Below, one piece after another: positions 18,387 to 26,438 of a stretch of DNA of 64,000 nucleotides (position 1 is the first letter of the stretch; each line of letters starts with the position of its first letter). The DNA lies in the NCBI RefSeq assembly GCF_003951315.1, contig NZ_QLJH01000007.1, forward strand, positions 83,737 to 147,736. Direction: 5' to 3'. This stretch comes from Sphingomonas sp. S-NIH.Pt15_0812. GTDB taxonomy: Bacteria; Pseudomonadota; Alphaproteobacteria; Sphingomonadales; Sphingomonadaceae. The translations under genes and the position numbers were made by a program. The notes under the pieces were generated by a model. That model searched no databases. It had not been told where the DNA came from and saw nothing but the letters and a program-made list of their open reading frames with translations.

Positions 18387-19970
18387 ATGGCCTACGCACC
18401 AGAAGCCGCCGATCCGGGCGGCGTTCCGCCAGCCACCGCCTCCGCTCCGCGCTACGCCTGGTACGTGCTGTTCATCCTGTTCCTGGTCTATGTTCTGAAT
18501 TTCGTCGACCGGCAGATCATCTCGATCCTGGCGGAGGACATCAAGCGCGACCTGGGGCTGCGCGACGAGGATCTGGGCTTCCTCTACGGCACCGCTTTCG
18601 GGGTCTTCTATTCGCTGTTCGGCATCCCGCTCGGCCGGCTGGCGGACAATTGGCATCGGGGGCGGCTGATGGTGATCGGCCTGGCGCTCTGGTCGACGAT
18701 GACCGCTCTGTCCGGCCTGTCGCGTAGCGGCGGGCATCTGGCGGCGGCGCGGATCGGCGTCGGCATCGGCGAGGCGACGGCCAGCCCCTCCGCCTATTCG
18801 CTGATCTCCGACTGGTTCCCGAAGCGGCTGCGCGCCACGGCGCTGTCGATCTATTCGGCGGGCCTCTATGTCGGCGGTGGCTGTTCGCTCTTCATCGGCG
18901 GGCTGATCGTGCAGGGCTGGAACCGCGCCTATCCGGGCGGCGGCCCCTGGGGACTGGTCGGCTGGCAGGCGGCGTTCCTGGCGGTGGGCGTGCCGGGATT
19001 GCTGGTCGCGGCCTGGATCGCGACCTTGCGCGAGCCGGTGCGCGGCGCGGTCGAGGGGCTGCCGCCGCCCGCGCCGCACCCCGCACCCTTCCGCGCCTTC
19101 CTGTCCGAACTGGTGACGATCATCCCGCCGCTGACGCTGATCGGCGCCTTGGCGGGGGGGATGCGCGCGCTGATGGTCAACCTGCTCGCCGCCGGACTGA
19201 CGGTGGCGGCCGTCGCGGGGCTGATCGCGATCGGCGAGCCCTGGCCGCAATGGACTGCCGTCGGGATCGGCGTCTATGCGGTCTTTTCCTGGGCCTGTGC
19301 GCTGCGCCGGCGCGATCCGCCGACCTTCGCGCTGATCGTCGGCACGCCCGCCTTCGTGCTGACGGTGGTCGCGTATGGCCTCAATGCCTTTCTTGCCTAT
19401 GCGGCGAGCTTCTGGGCGGCCCCTTATGCCTTGCGGGTGCTGGGGGCGTCGCCGGCCACGGCGGGCTTCTTCCTGGGGGCGAGCGGGGCGCTGGGCGGCT
19501 TCCTGGGCGTGACGCTGGGCGGGATCGCGGCGGATCGCCTGCGCCGTCGCCATCCGGCGGGGCGGCTGATGGTGGTGATCTTCGGTGCGGTCGTGCCGCT
19601 GCCGTTCCTGGCGCTGGCCTTCACCGCCGATTCGACCGCGCTGCTCTACCCGATGCTGTTCGCCGCGCAGGTCACCGCCAGCGTGGCGCTGGGTGCGGCG
19701 GCGGCGACGACTCAGGACTTGGTATTGCCCCGGATGCGCGGCACCGCGACCGCGACCTTCTTCATCGGCACGACGCTGTTGGGGCTGGCGCTGGGGCCCT
19801 ATCTGGCGGGGCGGGTGTCGACCCTGTCGGGGAGCCTGTCGGTCGGAATGCTATCGCTGCTGGCTTCCGCGCCGATCACGCTGGCCGCCGCGATCGCCGC
19901 CTTCCGCCTCGTGCCCGCCGCCGAGCGCACGCGCGAGGACCGGGCGCGGGCGGCGGGCGAGTTGCTGTAG
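18387..19970 (+). CDS. MFS transporter, spinster-like
   Basis: This major facilitator permease has 527 residues and about 12 TM helices. The start of helix 1 reads YVLFILFLVYVLNFVDRQII. The A-loop is FGIPLGRLADNWHRGRLM, and ERIGIGEA-type helix 4 signatures appear as AARIGVGIGEATASPSAYSL. The layout resembles spinster/Spns-like permeases, whose substrates vary (lipids, sugar acids, drugs); the substrate here is unknown. GGGAGAG lies before ATG 18387. A long stem-loop ends the unit. Confidence 0.9.
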   Translation: MAYAPEAADPGGVPPATASAPRYAWYVLFILFLVYVLNFVDRQIISILAEDIKRDLGLRDEDLGFLYGTAFGVFYSLFGIPLGRLADNWHRGRLMVIGLALWSTMTALSGLSRSGGHLAAARIGVGIGEATASPSAYSLISDWFPKRLRATALSIYSAGLYVGGGCSLFIGGLIVQGWNRAYPGGGPWGLVGWQAAFLAVGVPGLLVAAWIATLREPVRGAVEGLPPPAPHPAPFRAFLSELVTIIPPLTLIGALAGGMRALMVNLLAAGLTVAAVAGLIAIGEPWPQWTAVGIGVYAVFSWACALRRRDPPTFALIVGTPAFVLTVVAYGLNAFLAYAASFWAAPYALRVLGASPATAGFFLGASGALGGFLGVTLGGIAADRLRRRHPAGRLMVVIFGAVVPLPFLALAFTADSTALLYPMLFAAQVTASVALGAAAATTQDLVLPRMRGTATATFFIGTTLLGLALGPYLAGRVSTLSGSLSVGMLSLLASAPITLAAAIAAFRLVPAAERTREDRARAAGELL

Positions 19971-19971
19971 T

Positions 19972-20006
19972 CCAGCCGGGAGAGGCCCCGCGCCTCTCCC
20001 GGCTGG
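19972..20006. terminator. Stem-loop between convergent MFS and sodC genes
   Basis: CCAGCCGGGAGAGG (19972-19985) and CCTCTCCCGGCTGG (19993-20006) form a perfect 14-bp stem with a 7-base loop. It lies between the stop codons of two convergent genes. It has no U-run on either side. Confidence 0.75.
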
Positions 20007-20008
20007 GT

Positions 20009-20542
20009 TCAGGCCGGCATGAACACGCCGCAGGCGACGCGGCCGCCGCTATTGCCGGAGGGGTCGGTCTTCAGGTCGTCGGGCGCGGCATGGACGATGA
20101 TCGCGCTGCCGTCTGTATCGAGCAGGCCGTCCAGCGTCGCGCCCGGCACGGTCACGCCCAGCGTGCCGCGACCATCCGTGCCGATGATGAGGTTGGGCAG
20201 GTCGCCCTCATGCGGCCCTTGCGGGTTCTGGCTGCCATGCTTCATCGCGGTCGGGTTCCAATGGCCGCCCGCCGTGGTGAAGTCGGGCGCGTCGCAACGC
20301 CCGGTGGTGTGGACATGCGCGCCATGCGTGCCGGGCGGCAGGCCCTGGGAGTCGAGCGTCACGCGCAGGCCGCCCGCCACCTCCGTCGCGGTCGCCCGGC
20401 CCGCGTCGCCGCCGGCCGCCGTGCGCAGGTTCGCGGTCGCCGTACGGCCGCCCGGCACCGCCTCGCCCACCGCCGTCCGATCCTGCGAACAAGCGGATAC
20501 GGCCGCCACGGCGAGTCCGATCAGTGCGATCCCCTTGTACAT
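20009..20542 (-). CDS. sodC: Periplasmic Cu/Zn superoxide dismutase lipoprotein
   Basis: This enzyme dismutates superoxide outside the cytoplasm. It has 177 residues with a lipoprotein signal (IALIGLAVAAVSAC, lipidated Cys). Copper and zinc ligands are visible in GTHGAHVHTTGRCDAPDF, AGGHWNPTAMKHG and SAIIVHAAPDDLKTDPSGNS, with the Arg of the active-site funnel in GGRVACGV. ATG 20542 shares its first base with the last base of the thpR stop (TGATG), and GGGAGAG lies upstream. It is therefore translationally coupled to thpR. Confidence 0.94.
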   Translation of the reverse strand: MYKGIALIGLAVAAVSACSQDRTAVGEAVPGGRTATANLRTAAGGDAGRATATEVAGGLRVTLDSQGLPPGTHGAHVHTTGRCDAPDFTTAGGHWNPTAMKHGSQNPQGPHEGDLPNLIIGTDGRGTLGVTVPGATLDGLLDTDGSAIIVHAAPDDLKTDPSGNSGGRVACGVFMPA

Positions 20543-21132
20543 CAATGCTCTCCCTGTGATTCCATGGTCAATCGTTCCGGGTCCGGTCCCGGTTCCAGCG
20601 GCCAGCGCGCCACCGGTTCGTACATCGCGCCCTCATGCCCCAAATGGCTCTGGTAGAGGATCAGGTGCGGCAGCGTGAACGGCGCGCTCGCCAGCCCGGC
20701 ATGGTCGCGGCACCAACGCTCCACCTCCGGCGCGCCACCAAGCGAGCGGGGCAGGCGGGCGACCGTGACGTGCGGCCGATAGGCGCGGGTCTCCGGCGGC
20801 AGTCCGGCGCGGCGGCAGGCCTGCTCGACCTTGGCGGCGAGATGCGCGAGCGGCGCGGCGGGGGCCAGCCCGGCCCAGAGCGTATCCGCCCGCCCGCCGC
20901 GCCCGAACTGGCCGACGCCGGACAGGGCGACCTGCGGCGCGGGCGCATGAAGGCTGGCGAGCGCAGCGGCGAGGTCCTCGCCCTGGTGCCGGTCGACCTC
21001 GCCGACGAAGCGCAGCGTGACGTGCAACTGCTCGTCCGACTGCCAGCGGGCGCCGGGCACATGGTCCATCAGATCGGCCAGCGAGTCCCGGATCGCGAGC
21101 GGCGGGCGGAGGGCGACGAACAGCCGGATCAT
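20542..21132 (-). CDS. thpR: RNA 2',3'-cyclic phosphodiesterase (2'-5' RNA ligase family)
   Basis: This 196-residue member of the 2H phosphoesterase family has the two catalytic HxTx motifs HVTLRFVGEV and HVTVARLPR. It opens RLFVALRPP as is typical of ThpR/LigT. It hydrolyses 2',3'-cyclic phosphate ends of RNA; the cellular role is unclear. The gene overlaps sodC by one base, so the two are co-translated although no functional tie is known. Confidence 0.9.
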   Translation of the reverse strand: MIRLFVALRPPLAIRDSLADLMDHVPGARWQSDEQLHVTLRFVGEVDRHQGEDLAAALASLHAPAPQVALSGVGQFGRGGRADTLWAGLAPAAPLAHLAAKVEQACRRAGLPPETRAYRPHVTVARLPRSLGGAPEVERWCRDHAGLASAPFTLPHLILYQSHLGHEGAMYEPVARWPLEPGPDPERLTMESQGEH

Positions 21133-21178
21133 GGCGCCACCTTAACCCGTCGGACGGGTCGCTGTCATCGTCCCGCGC

Positions 21179-21207
21179 TTGAAACATGCACCGTTCGGGC
21201 CGATATA
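21179..21207 (+). promoter_or_regulatory. Possible sigma-70 promoter for the Bax-inhibitor-1 gene
   Basis: TTGAAA at 21179-21184 and GATATA at 21202-21207 are 17 bases apart, about 40 bases before the start codon. The match is partial. Confidence 0.35.
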
Positions 21208-21249
21208 CGGCCTATCCGGCATCATGCCGGGGAGGGAGTTTTATTCACC

Positions 21250-21999
21250 ATGGCGAATTGGTCCGATCCACGCCCCAACGCCGCGCCGTTCGGCAGGACG
21301 TTCGCGTCCGCGGGTGATGCGGCCCGTGACGCGGGCCTGCGCAGCTATATGTTGCGCGTCTACAACTACATGGCCTCGGCCGTGCTGCTGAGCGGCATCG
21401 TCGCGATGCTGTTCGCCGCGGGCGGCCGGGACTCGTTGGCCGCGCAGGTCTTCGTGAACGGCGGCATCCTTCGCTACGTCGTGATGTTCGCGCCGCTGGC
21501 GATCGTCTTCGCGATGAGCTTCGGGCAGAACCGCATGTCCACGGGCACGATGCAGGGCCTGTTCTGGGGCTTCGCGGTGCTGATGGGCGTGTCGCTGTCG
21601 ACCATCTTCCTGGTCTATTCGGGCACCTCGATCGCGCAGGCCTTCTTCGCGACGGCGGCGGGCTTCGCGGCGCTCAGCCTCTATGGCTATACCACGAAGC
21701 GTGATCTGTCGGCGTTCGGCACCTTCCTGATCATCGGCGTGGTCGGCCTGCTGGTGGCGAGCGTCATCAACATGTTCCTGCAGTCGGGGCCGATGGGCCT
21801 GGTGATCAGCTTCGTCGGCGTGCTGCTGTTCGCGGGTCTGACCGCCTATGACACGCAGCGCACCAAGAGCCTCTATTACCAGGTCGCCGGCACCGAATAT
21901 GAGGGCAAGGTGGTCGTGATGTCGGCGCTGAGCCTCTATCTCGACTTCATCAACATGTTCATGTTCATCCTGCGTCTGTTCGGCAGCTCGCGCGACTGA
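21250..21999 (+). CDS. Bax inhibitor-1/YccA family membrane protein
   Basis: This integral membrane protein of 249 residues has seven predicted helices. The family signatures are LSLYGYTTKRDLSAFGTFLI and LFAGLTAYDTQRTK followed by LYLDFINMFMFILRLFG, which include the paired Asp residues of the BI-1 pH-sensing site. Bacterial relatives modulate FtsH proteolysis (YccA) or leak calcium (BsYetJ). The N-terminal 25 residues are cytoplasmic and polar. The gene has its own promoter candidate and intrinsic terminator, so it is monocistronic. Confidence 0.92.
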   Translation: MANWSDPRPNAAPFGRTFASAGDAARDAGLRSYMLRVYNYMASAVLLSGIVAMLFAAGGRDSLAAQVFVNGGILRYVVMFAPLAIVFAMSFGQNRMSTGTMQGLFWGFAVLMGVSLSTIFLVYSGTSIAQAFFATAAGFAALSLYGYTTKRDLSAFGTFLIIGVVGLLVASVINMFLQSGPMGLVISFVGVLLFAGLTAYDTQRTKSLYYQVAGTEYEGKVVVMSALSLYLDFINMFMFILRLFGSSRD

Positions 22000-22026
22000 T
22001 CGCGCGGACAGGACCGAACCATCCGG

Positions 22027-22057
22027 GCCCGGCGGACCATATCCGCCGGGCTTTTTT
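22027..22057 (+). terminator. Intrinsic terminator after the Bax-inhibitor-1 gene
   Basis: GCCCGGCGGA and TCCGCCGGGC form a perfect 10-bp stem with a 5-base loop, followed by six T residues. Confidence 0.93.
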
Positions 22058-22082
22058 CATGCCCTCCGCCCGAAAGCCCGTC

Positions 22083-22868
22083 ATGCCCGTCCGCCTGTCG
22101 ATCACCGTCGATCTCGATTATGGCCTGCCCGAGCCGGCCGATGTGCTGCTCCAGATCGCGGCGGCGGCCTTGCCCGACCAGTGGATCGAGGCCGAACGGC
22201 TGGACGTCTGGTCCGACCTGCCGCTGGCCGCCGTGCCGGGCGAGGAGGGGATCGGCCAGCGCTGCTGGTCGCATGCGGTCGGCCGCTTCACCGCGCGCTA
22301 TGCGGCGACCGTGGTGGTGGATCGCCTGGTCCGCCCCCTCCACCATCTGCCGCCGACGGCCGTGCGGCACCTGCCGGGCGCGGTGGTCGGCTATCTGATG
22401 CCGAGCCGCTATTGCCCCTCCGACAAGCTGGAGGGTTTCGTGCGGTCCGAGTTCGCGGGCTTGAGCGGTGGTCCCCTGGCCGCCGCACTGGCCGAGTGGA
22501 CCGCACGCTCGCTTCGCTACAGTTCGAACGGCAGCACCGGCACGACGACGGCGCTCGATACCTTCGCCAGCCGGGAAGGGGTGTGTCGCGATTATGCGCA
22601 TCTGCTCGTCACGCTCGCCCGGGCCGCGGAGATCCCGGCGCGGTGCGTCGCTGCCTATGCGCCCGACGTGACACCGCCGGACTTCCATGCGGTGGCGGAG
22701 CTGTGGCTGGATGGCGGCTGGCATCTGGTCGACGCGACCGGCATGGCCGATCCCTCGGAGACCGCGCGCATCTGTATCGGCCGCGATGCCACCGACATCG
22801 CTTTCATGACCGTGTTCGGCGCCGCGCAACTGATCGAGCAACGCGTCCGGGTCGAGCGGCTCGGCTGA
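22083..22868 (+). CDS. Transglutaminase-like cysteine protease family protein
   Basis: This 261-residue protein has an N-terminal beta domain and a transglutaminase core with the complete triad: Cys168 in SREGVCRDYAHLL, His202 in PDFHAVAELWL and Asp217 in HLVDATGMA. Relatives act as amidases or proteases, and some cleave cyclic peptides or modify proteins; the substrate here is unknown. No signal peptide is visible, so it is probably cytoplasmic. ATG 22083 starts the conserved beta strand; ATG 22059 is possible but falls against the upstream terminator. No good ribosome site is seen for either. Confidence 0.88.
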   Translation: MPVRLSITVDLDYGLPEPADVLLQIAAAALPDQWIEAERLDVWSDLPLAAVPGEEGIGQRCWSHAVGRFTARYAATVVVDRLVRPLHHLPPTAVRHLPGAVVGYLMPSRYCPSDKLEGFVRSEFAGLSGGPLAAALAEWTARSLRYSSNGSTGTTTALDTFASREGVCRDYAHLLVTLARAAEIPARCVAAYAPDVTPPDFHAVAELWLDGGWHLVDATGMADPSETARICIGRDATDIAFMTVFGAAQLIEQRVRVERLG

Positions 22869-22901
22869 GGCGCATTCGCCTTCATCTGGATCATGGCGGC
22901 A

Positions 22902-22926
22902 GGAACGCGCCGCGACACCGCTCGTT
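22902..22926 (+). promoter_or_regulatory. Consensus sigma-EcfG general stress promoter
   Basis: GGAAC (22902-22906), exactly 16 bases, then CGTT (22923-22926) is a full match to the EcfG promoter of alphaproteobacteria. Transcription would start near 22932 and give a leader of about 28 bases to ATG 22960. Confidence 0.8.
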
Positions 22927-22959
22927 CTGTTGGCGGAACGGACATGTGGGAGAGCCGAT

Positions 22960-23253
22960 ATGAATGCCATCGACGATCGCGCGCTCGACAGCCTGTCGGT
23001 CGCGCCGGATGCCCCCGATGCGGGCAACCAGGGCCGCGATCCCCGTCAGGATGCGGGGCAGGACAAGTCGATCACCAAGCGCTTGCAGAAGAACCCCGAC
23101 AGCGTCGACGCCCGTCTCGACAACGGCCTGGACGAGACGATGGACGGCAGCGACCCCGTCGCCATTTCCGAACCCCATGGCGGCGAGCCGGTGCCCTCTT
23201 CCGGCTATGACGAAGACGGCGAACGCGCGCGCAAGGACCAGGACAACGCCTGA
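22960..23253 (+). CDS. Small acidic hydrophilic protein, likely general-stress induced
   Basis: I do not recognise this 97-residue protein. It has no Cys, Trp or membrane segment and is rich in Asp, Gly, Asn and Glu, with segments such as DAGNQGRDPRQDAGQDKSI and DSVDARLDNGLDETMDGSDP. It is probably disordered. ATG 22960 has GGGAGAG about 6 bases upstream. A perfect EcfG promoter lies 34 bases before the start, which points to the general stress regulon. No neighbour suggests a pathway. Confidence 0.78.
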   Translation: MNAIDDRALDSLSVAPDAPDAGNQGRDPRQDAGQDKSITKRLQKNPDSVDARLDNGLDETMDGSDPVAISEPHGGEPVPSSGYDEDGERARKDQDNA

Positions 23254-23296
23254 TCCCGCCGGCCCTTAGCCGAATTGTTGCCCTTTGGTGACAGCG

Positions 23297-23339
23297 TCGG
23301 ATGCGATGGTTGCGCAGATACGCAGCTCGTCGCATCCGA
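23297..23339. repeat. Nested inverted repeat upstream of the 23460 gene
   Basis: TCGGATGCGA (23297-23306) and TCGCATCCGA (23330-23339) are perfect inverse copies, and TGCG/CGCA forms an inner stem. A further GTCGGATGC copy occurs near 23390. It could be an operator or a folded leader. Confidence 0.5.
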
Positions 23340-23459
23340 TGTTGCGTTGCGGCAATGTTTTGCGCAGTTTTCGTGGCGTCGGTCGGATGCCGTTAAGCGG
23401 GCTGTTAACCAACTTGCGCTATTCCGGATTGGCGACAGTAGCTGGGCGGGGTAGATATC

Positions 23460-24014
23460 ATGGCATCTCGGAGCAGACCGGCAGAAGGCGCGATGGCGCT
23501 GGCCGAAATGAAGGAGTTCGCAAGCTTTCCAGCCGCGACGCAGCGCTACATCCGACGCTCGCTGGATATCGGACTGGACCGCGACGATGCGATGAGCCGC
23601 TGGTCGCGCGACGTGGTCGAGGCCGCCTCGATCCGGGCGCAGGCGCGGCTCTATCGCGCGCTCCCCGAACTGCGCGAGCGGGTGCCCGACGATAGCGGCC
23701 TGGAGGCGGTCGAGCCGTTCCTCGCGCCACTGGTCACGGTCGTCGCGTTCGATCTGGGGCAGGGGCGACTCACGACCTTCTCGGCGGTGCGGTTCCTCTA
23801 CGAGCGGTTGATCGGGGCCGAGTCGCGTCCCTGGCTGCCGGCGGCGTTCTGCGCGGCGGCGGCGCTGCCGCATCTTCACCCCGACAATCGCCGGTCGCTG
23901 CTACAATCGATCAGCGAGGCGGCGGCGACCGCATCGGGCTGGTCGAACCGTCAGCCGAGCTTCTTTCCGCATTGGGTGGAAAAGGTCGAGGGCGGCCAGT
24001 CGCTCGCCAACTGA
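23460..24014 (+). CDS. Hypothetical cytoplasmic protein
   Basis: I do not recognise this 184-residue protein. It is alpha-helical in appearance and soluble, with segments FPAATQRYIRRSLDIGLDRD, MSRWSRDVVEAASIRAQ and RLTTFSAVRFLYERLIGAES. It ends in FFPHWVEKVEGGQ. Codon use matches its neighbours. It is preceded by a 200-base spacer with an inverted repeat and lies tail-to-tail with the extensin-like gene. The start could also be ATG 23493 or 23508. Confidence 0.7.
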   Translation: MASRSRPAEGAMALAEMKEFASFPAATQRYIRRSLDIGLDRDDAMSRWSRDVVEAASIRAQARLYRALPELRERVPDDSGLEAVEPFLAPLVTVVAFDLGQGRLTTFSAVRFLYERLIGAESRPWLPAAFCAAAALPHLHPDNRRSLLQSISEAAATASGWSNRQPSFFPHWVEKVEGGQSLAN

Positions 24015-24037
24015 TCACTTACTCGAATGGCGCGTCG

Positions 24038-24769
24038 TCAGCGACAGGCGCGCCAGCCCCGTGCGCCGTGCGCCGCCTGGTCGAGATGGAGATGGTCGCG
24101 GTGCGCGGCATTATAGTCCGGTGACAGGGTGGTCGCGAACAGGTCGCACGCCCCGTCGCGCACCGCGTGGAGGAAGCGGGCGGCAGGCGCATCACCGTTC
24201 CAGTCTTTCACCACGCTGATCGAGCGGCCATCCGCCAGTTGGAAGCCGGCGATGTCGACCGCATTGGCCCGGGCATGTTCGCTCCAATTTCCCTGGTCGC
24301 GGCCATAGAGACGCCGGCAACTATAGCTGCCGAAATGCCGGATTGCGACCACCCGGCTTCCCAATATCGCCTCCGCTTGAGGCTGCACGATATTCCATTC
24401 CCACACCGCCAGAGCGGCCGCCACCGGACAGGAGGTGCCGAGTCCGGCCGGGGCCAGGGCGATCCGCCGTGCGCCGCCCGCCGTGAAGCGGACCGCATTG
24501 TCATAGCCGCACTGGGCGCCATCGGACCGGGGCGGCAATGCGGTATAGCGCACGCCCGCCTTATCGAGCAGCGCGCCACAGGCCGGAGCGTCTTCGGTCA
24601 ACGCGGTCAGCTTGCGACCGGTGAACAGCCCGACCGGCGCCCCGAGGTCGAGCGGCGTCCATGGCAGGTCCTGGGGCCGCCCGCGCAACGCTGCCCAGAG
24701 CAGGAAGGCCAGTGACAGCAGGAGGCCGCCCAGGATCACGACGCCCGCGATCCGTCGCAGCGCCCGCAT
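24038..24769 (-). CDS. Extensin-like protein, C-terminal domain family
   Basis: This 243-residue protein has an N-terminal membrane anchor (AGVVILGGLLLSLAFLLWAA) and a periplasmic domain of the extensin_C type. Family hallmarks are CGYDNAVRFT, a Cys-rich core (TSCPVAAALAVWEW, SYSCRRLYGRDQGNWSEHA) and the metal-site-like DVAGFxLADG / HRDHLHLD pattern, seen here as NAVDIAGFQLADGRSISV and AAHRDHLHLDQ. This fold resembles D,D-peptidase/LAS enzymes, so a cell-wall peptidase role is possible. The ATG overlaps the stop of the NUDIX gene (TGATG), so they are one operon. Confidence 0.88.
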   Translation of the reverse strand: MRALRRIAGVVILGGLLLSLAFLLWAALRGRPQDLPWTPLDLGAPVGLFTGRKLTALTEDAPACGALLDKAGVRYTALPPRSDGAQCGYDNAVRFTAGGARRIALAPAGLGTSCPVAAALAVWEWNIVQPQAEAILGSRVVAIRHFGSYSCRRLYGRDQGNWSEHARANAVDIAGFQLADGRSISVVKDWNGDAPAARFLHAVRDGACDLFATTLSPDYNAAHRDHLHLDQAAHGARGWRACR

Positions 24770-25551
24770 CAGCCGCGCACCGCCGCCGCGAAGGGCTCGG
24801 CGCAGATCGGATAGCCGGCATCGTCGGGAATGCAGAGCCAGGCACGGCCGTCGCGCTGCTCGACTCGCGGGGTGATGGCGCGCACCGGGTGCCGCGCCGC
24901 GTCCGCCACCGCCGCATCGAAATCGGCGAAGCGCGCCAGGCGCTCCAGATTGCGGCGGGTCGGATAGATGATCGCGGCCCGCCCCGCATCGGCCTCGGCG
25001 AGCAGGTCGGCGGCACTGATCCAGACCAGCCGGACGTTTTCGCTATGATCGACGGTTGGGGCGGGGGCATCGGCCGGAAGCGTGGCGAGATAGAAGCGGG
25101 CGTCGAAGACGCGTGACAGGCCATGCTCCTCGGTCGGCTCCGGCCGCCAGCGCGCGAACGGGATCAGGACCGACAGATCGAGTTCCAGCCCGGCGTCGTC
25201 CAGCAGCGTGTCGAAGGGCGTACCGGCATGGAGCCGTTGGCGCATCACCGCCACCAAGTCGGGATCGGCGCCGAAGCCGATCGCTAGACCGGTTTCCTCC
25301 AGCGTCTCGCGGATCGCCGCGACTCGGGCGGCGGCTTCGTCTTGGACAAGGTCCGGGACGCGCTCGGCGAGACGATGGTCGCCGGGATCGACCCGCCCGC
25401 CGGGAAAGACCATCGCGCCGCCGGCAAAGGCCAAGGTGGCGGCGCGTTCGACCATCAGCAATTCGGGTGGGCCGTCGCCTCGGGGTCGCATGATGACGAT
25501 GGTCGCGGCGGGGATCGCATTGGCAGGAGAAGGCATGGCATCAGTCACCAT
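24769..25551 (-). CDS. NUDIX hydrolase
   Basis: This 260-residue pyrophosphohydrolase has a NUDIX box of the long-insert type: VFPGGRVDPGD, an insertion, then AAIRETLEETGLAI, with the catalytic REx2EE present. The layout resembles NUDT19-like or acyl-CoA/sugar-nucleotide hydrolases; the substrate is unknown. ATG 25551 is preferred over ATG 25584 because the extra 11 residues look non-conserved. Neither has a good ribosome site. It is first in an operon with the extensin-like gene. Confidence 0.87.
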   Translation of the reverse strand: MVTDAMPSPANAIPAATIVIMRPRGDGPPELLMVERAATLAFAGGAMVFPGGRVDPGDHRLAERVPDLVQDEAAARVAAIRETLEETGLAIGFGADPDLVAVMRQRLHAGTPFDTLLDDAGLELDLSVLIPFARWRPEPTEEHGLSRVFDARFYLATLPADAPAPTVDHSENVRLVWISAADLLAEADAGRAAIIYPTRRNLERLARFADFDAAVADAARHPVRAITPRVEQRDGRAWLCIPDDAGYPICAEPFAAAVRG

Positions 25552-25677
25552 GATCGAACGCCCAAGTCGAGCCGATGGCGTCATGGGGATCGCCTTGTGG
25601 CTCGCCGCGCAGCCAGACGCGAAAAACGCCGCAACGCAAAGGCGTCCGGCGTCGGATGGATAACTGCAATCGGGAAG

Positions 25678-25754
25678 TGGCAGGGGAGCTCGGATTCGAA
25701 CCGAGGGCCTTCGGTTTTGGAGACCGACGCTCTAACCAGCTGAGCTACACCCCT
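25678..25754 (-). tRNA. trnW: tRNA-Trp (anticodon CCA)
   Basis: The minus strand folds as a tRNA. The acceptor is AGGGGTG / CTCCCCT, the D-arm GCTC...GAGC, the anticodon arm TCGGT-CTCCAAA-ACCGA with CCA at 34-36, and the T-arm CTCGG-TTCGAAT-CCGAG. The 3' CCA is encoded at 25680-25678. It is divergent from the str operon. Confidence 0.97.
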
Positions 25755-25834
25755 GTGCGGTGGCGGGCATTAGCGCCACGGCGGGGGTGATGCAAGCGGC
25801 TTCTTCACGCGATGTGAAGGGGGAGGTCGGGCGG

Positions 25835-25863
25835 TTGACCCGGCGGCACGGCTTCCGTATAGG
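25835..25863 (+). promoter_or_regulatory. Promoter of the str operon (rpsL)
   Basis: TTGACC (25835-25840) and TATAGG (25858-25863) are spaced by exactly 17 bases. It is the best sigma-70 match in the 260-base gap between tRNA-Trp and rpsL and would give a leader of about 150 bases. Confidence 0.72.
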
Positions 25864-25926
25864 GCGCGCCTGTTTTCGGGGACTCCGGTTCCGGAAGGCA
25901 CGCTTGAACATTGCTGGAATGAAAAC

Positions 25927-25967
25927 GAGCCTTGGGCCCCCCGATGGTGCGCTCCTGGGCTCCTTTT
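25927..25967 (+). promoter_or_regulatory. Terminator-like hairpin in the rpsL leader
   Basis: GAGCCTTGG (25927-25935) pairs with CCTGGGCTC (25954-25962) with one mismatch, followed by CTTTT. It lies inside the leader, 50 bases before rpsL, so it could be an attenuator. Confidence 0.5.
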
Positions 25968-26017
25968 GTATTCTGGATGGCTCCAGCAAAGTAACCACTT
26001 GAAAGGTGAAGGCTTCA

Positions 26018-26389
26018 ATGCCCACGATCAACCAGCTGGTCCGCAAGGGCCGCGAGCCGCAGAAGGCCAAGTCCAAGGTCCCTGCGATGGAGCAGAACCC
26101 GCAAAAGCGTGGCGTCTGCACCCGCGTCTATACGACGACCCCGAAGAAGCCGAACTCGGCACTGCGCAAGGTGGCCAAGGTTCGCCTGACCAACCAGCGC
26201 GAAGTCATTTCGTACATCCCGGGCGAAGGCCACAACCTGCAGGAGCACTCGGTGGTCCTGATCCGTGGTGGCCGCGTGCGCGACCTTCCCGGCGTGCGCT
26301 ACCACGTGCTGCGCGGCGTTCTCGACACGCAGGGCGTGAAGGATCGCAAGCAGTCCCGCTCCAAGTACGGCGCCAAGCGTCCGAAGTAA
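26018..26389 (+). CDS. rpsL: 30S ribosomal protein S12
   Basis: This decoding-centre protein has 123 residues and is first in the str operon. The two loops that contact A1492/A1493 are present: [13 protein letters not shown] keeps Lys43, the classical streptomycin position, while [14 protein letters not shown] has Arg88 where most bacteria have Lys. The Arg codon CGC is at 26279-26281. Lys-to-Arg at 88 is a known streptomycin-resistance change. ATG 26018 has AAGG 5 bases upstream. It is followed 49 bases later by rpsG. Confidence 0.98.
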   Translation: MPTINQLVRKGREPQKAKSKVPAMEQNPQKRGVCTRVYTTTPKKPNSALRKVAKVRLTNQREVISYIPGEGHNLQEHSVVLIRGGRVRDLPGVRYHVLRGVLDTQGVKDRKQSRSKYGAKRPK

Positions 26390-26438
26390 GCCGGTCACGC
26401 TGCTGACCACCCAAGGCTGAAGTTAGAAGGAAGAAGAA

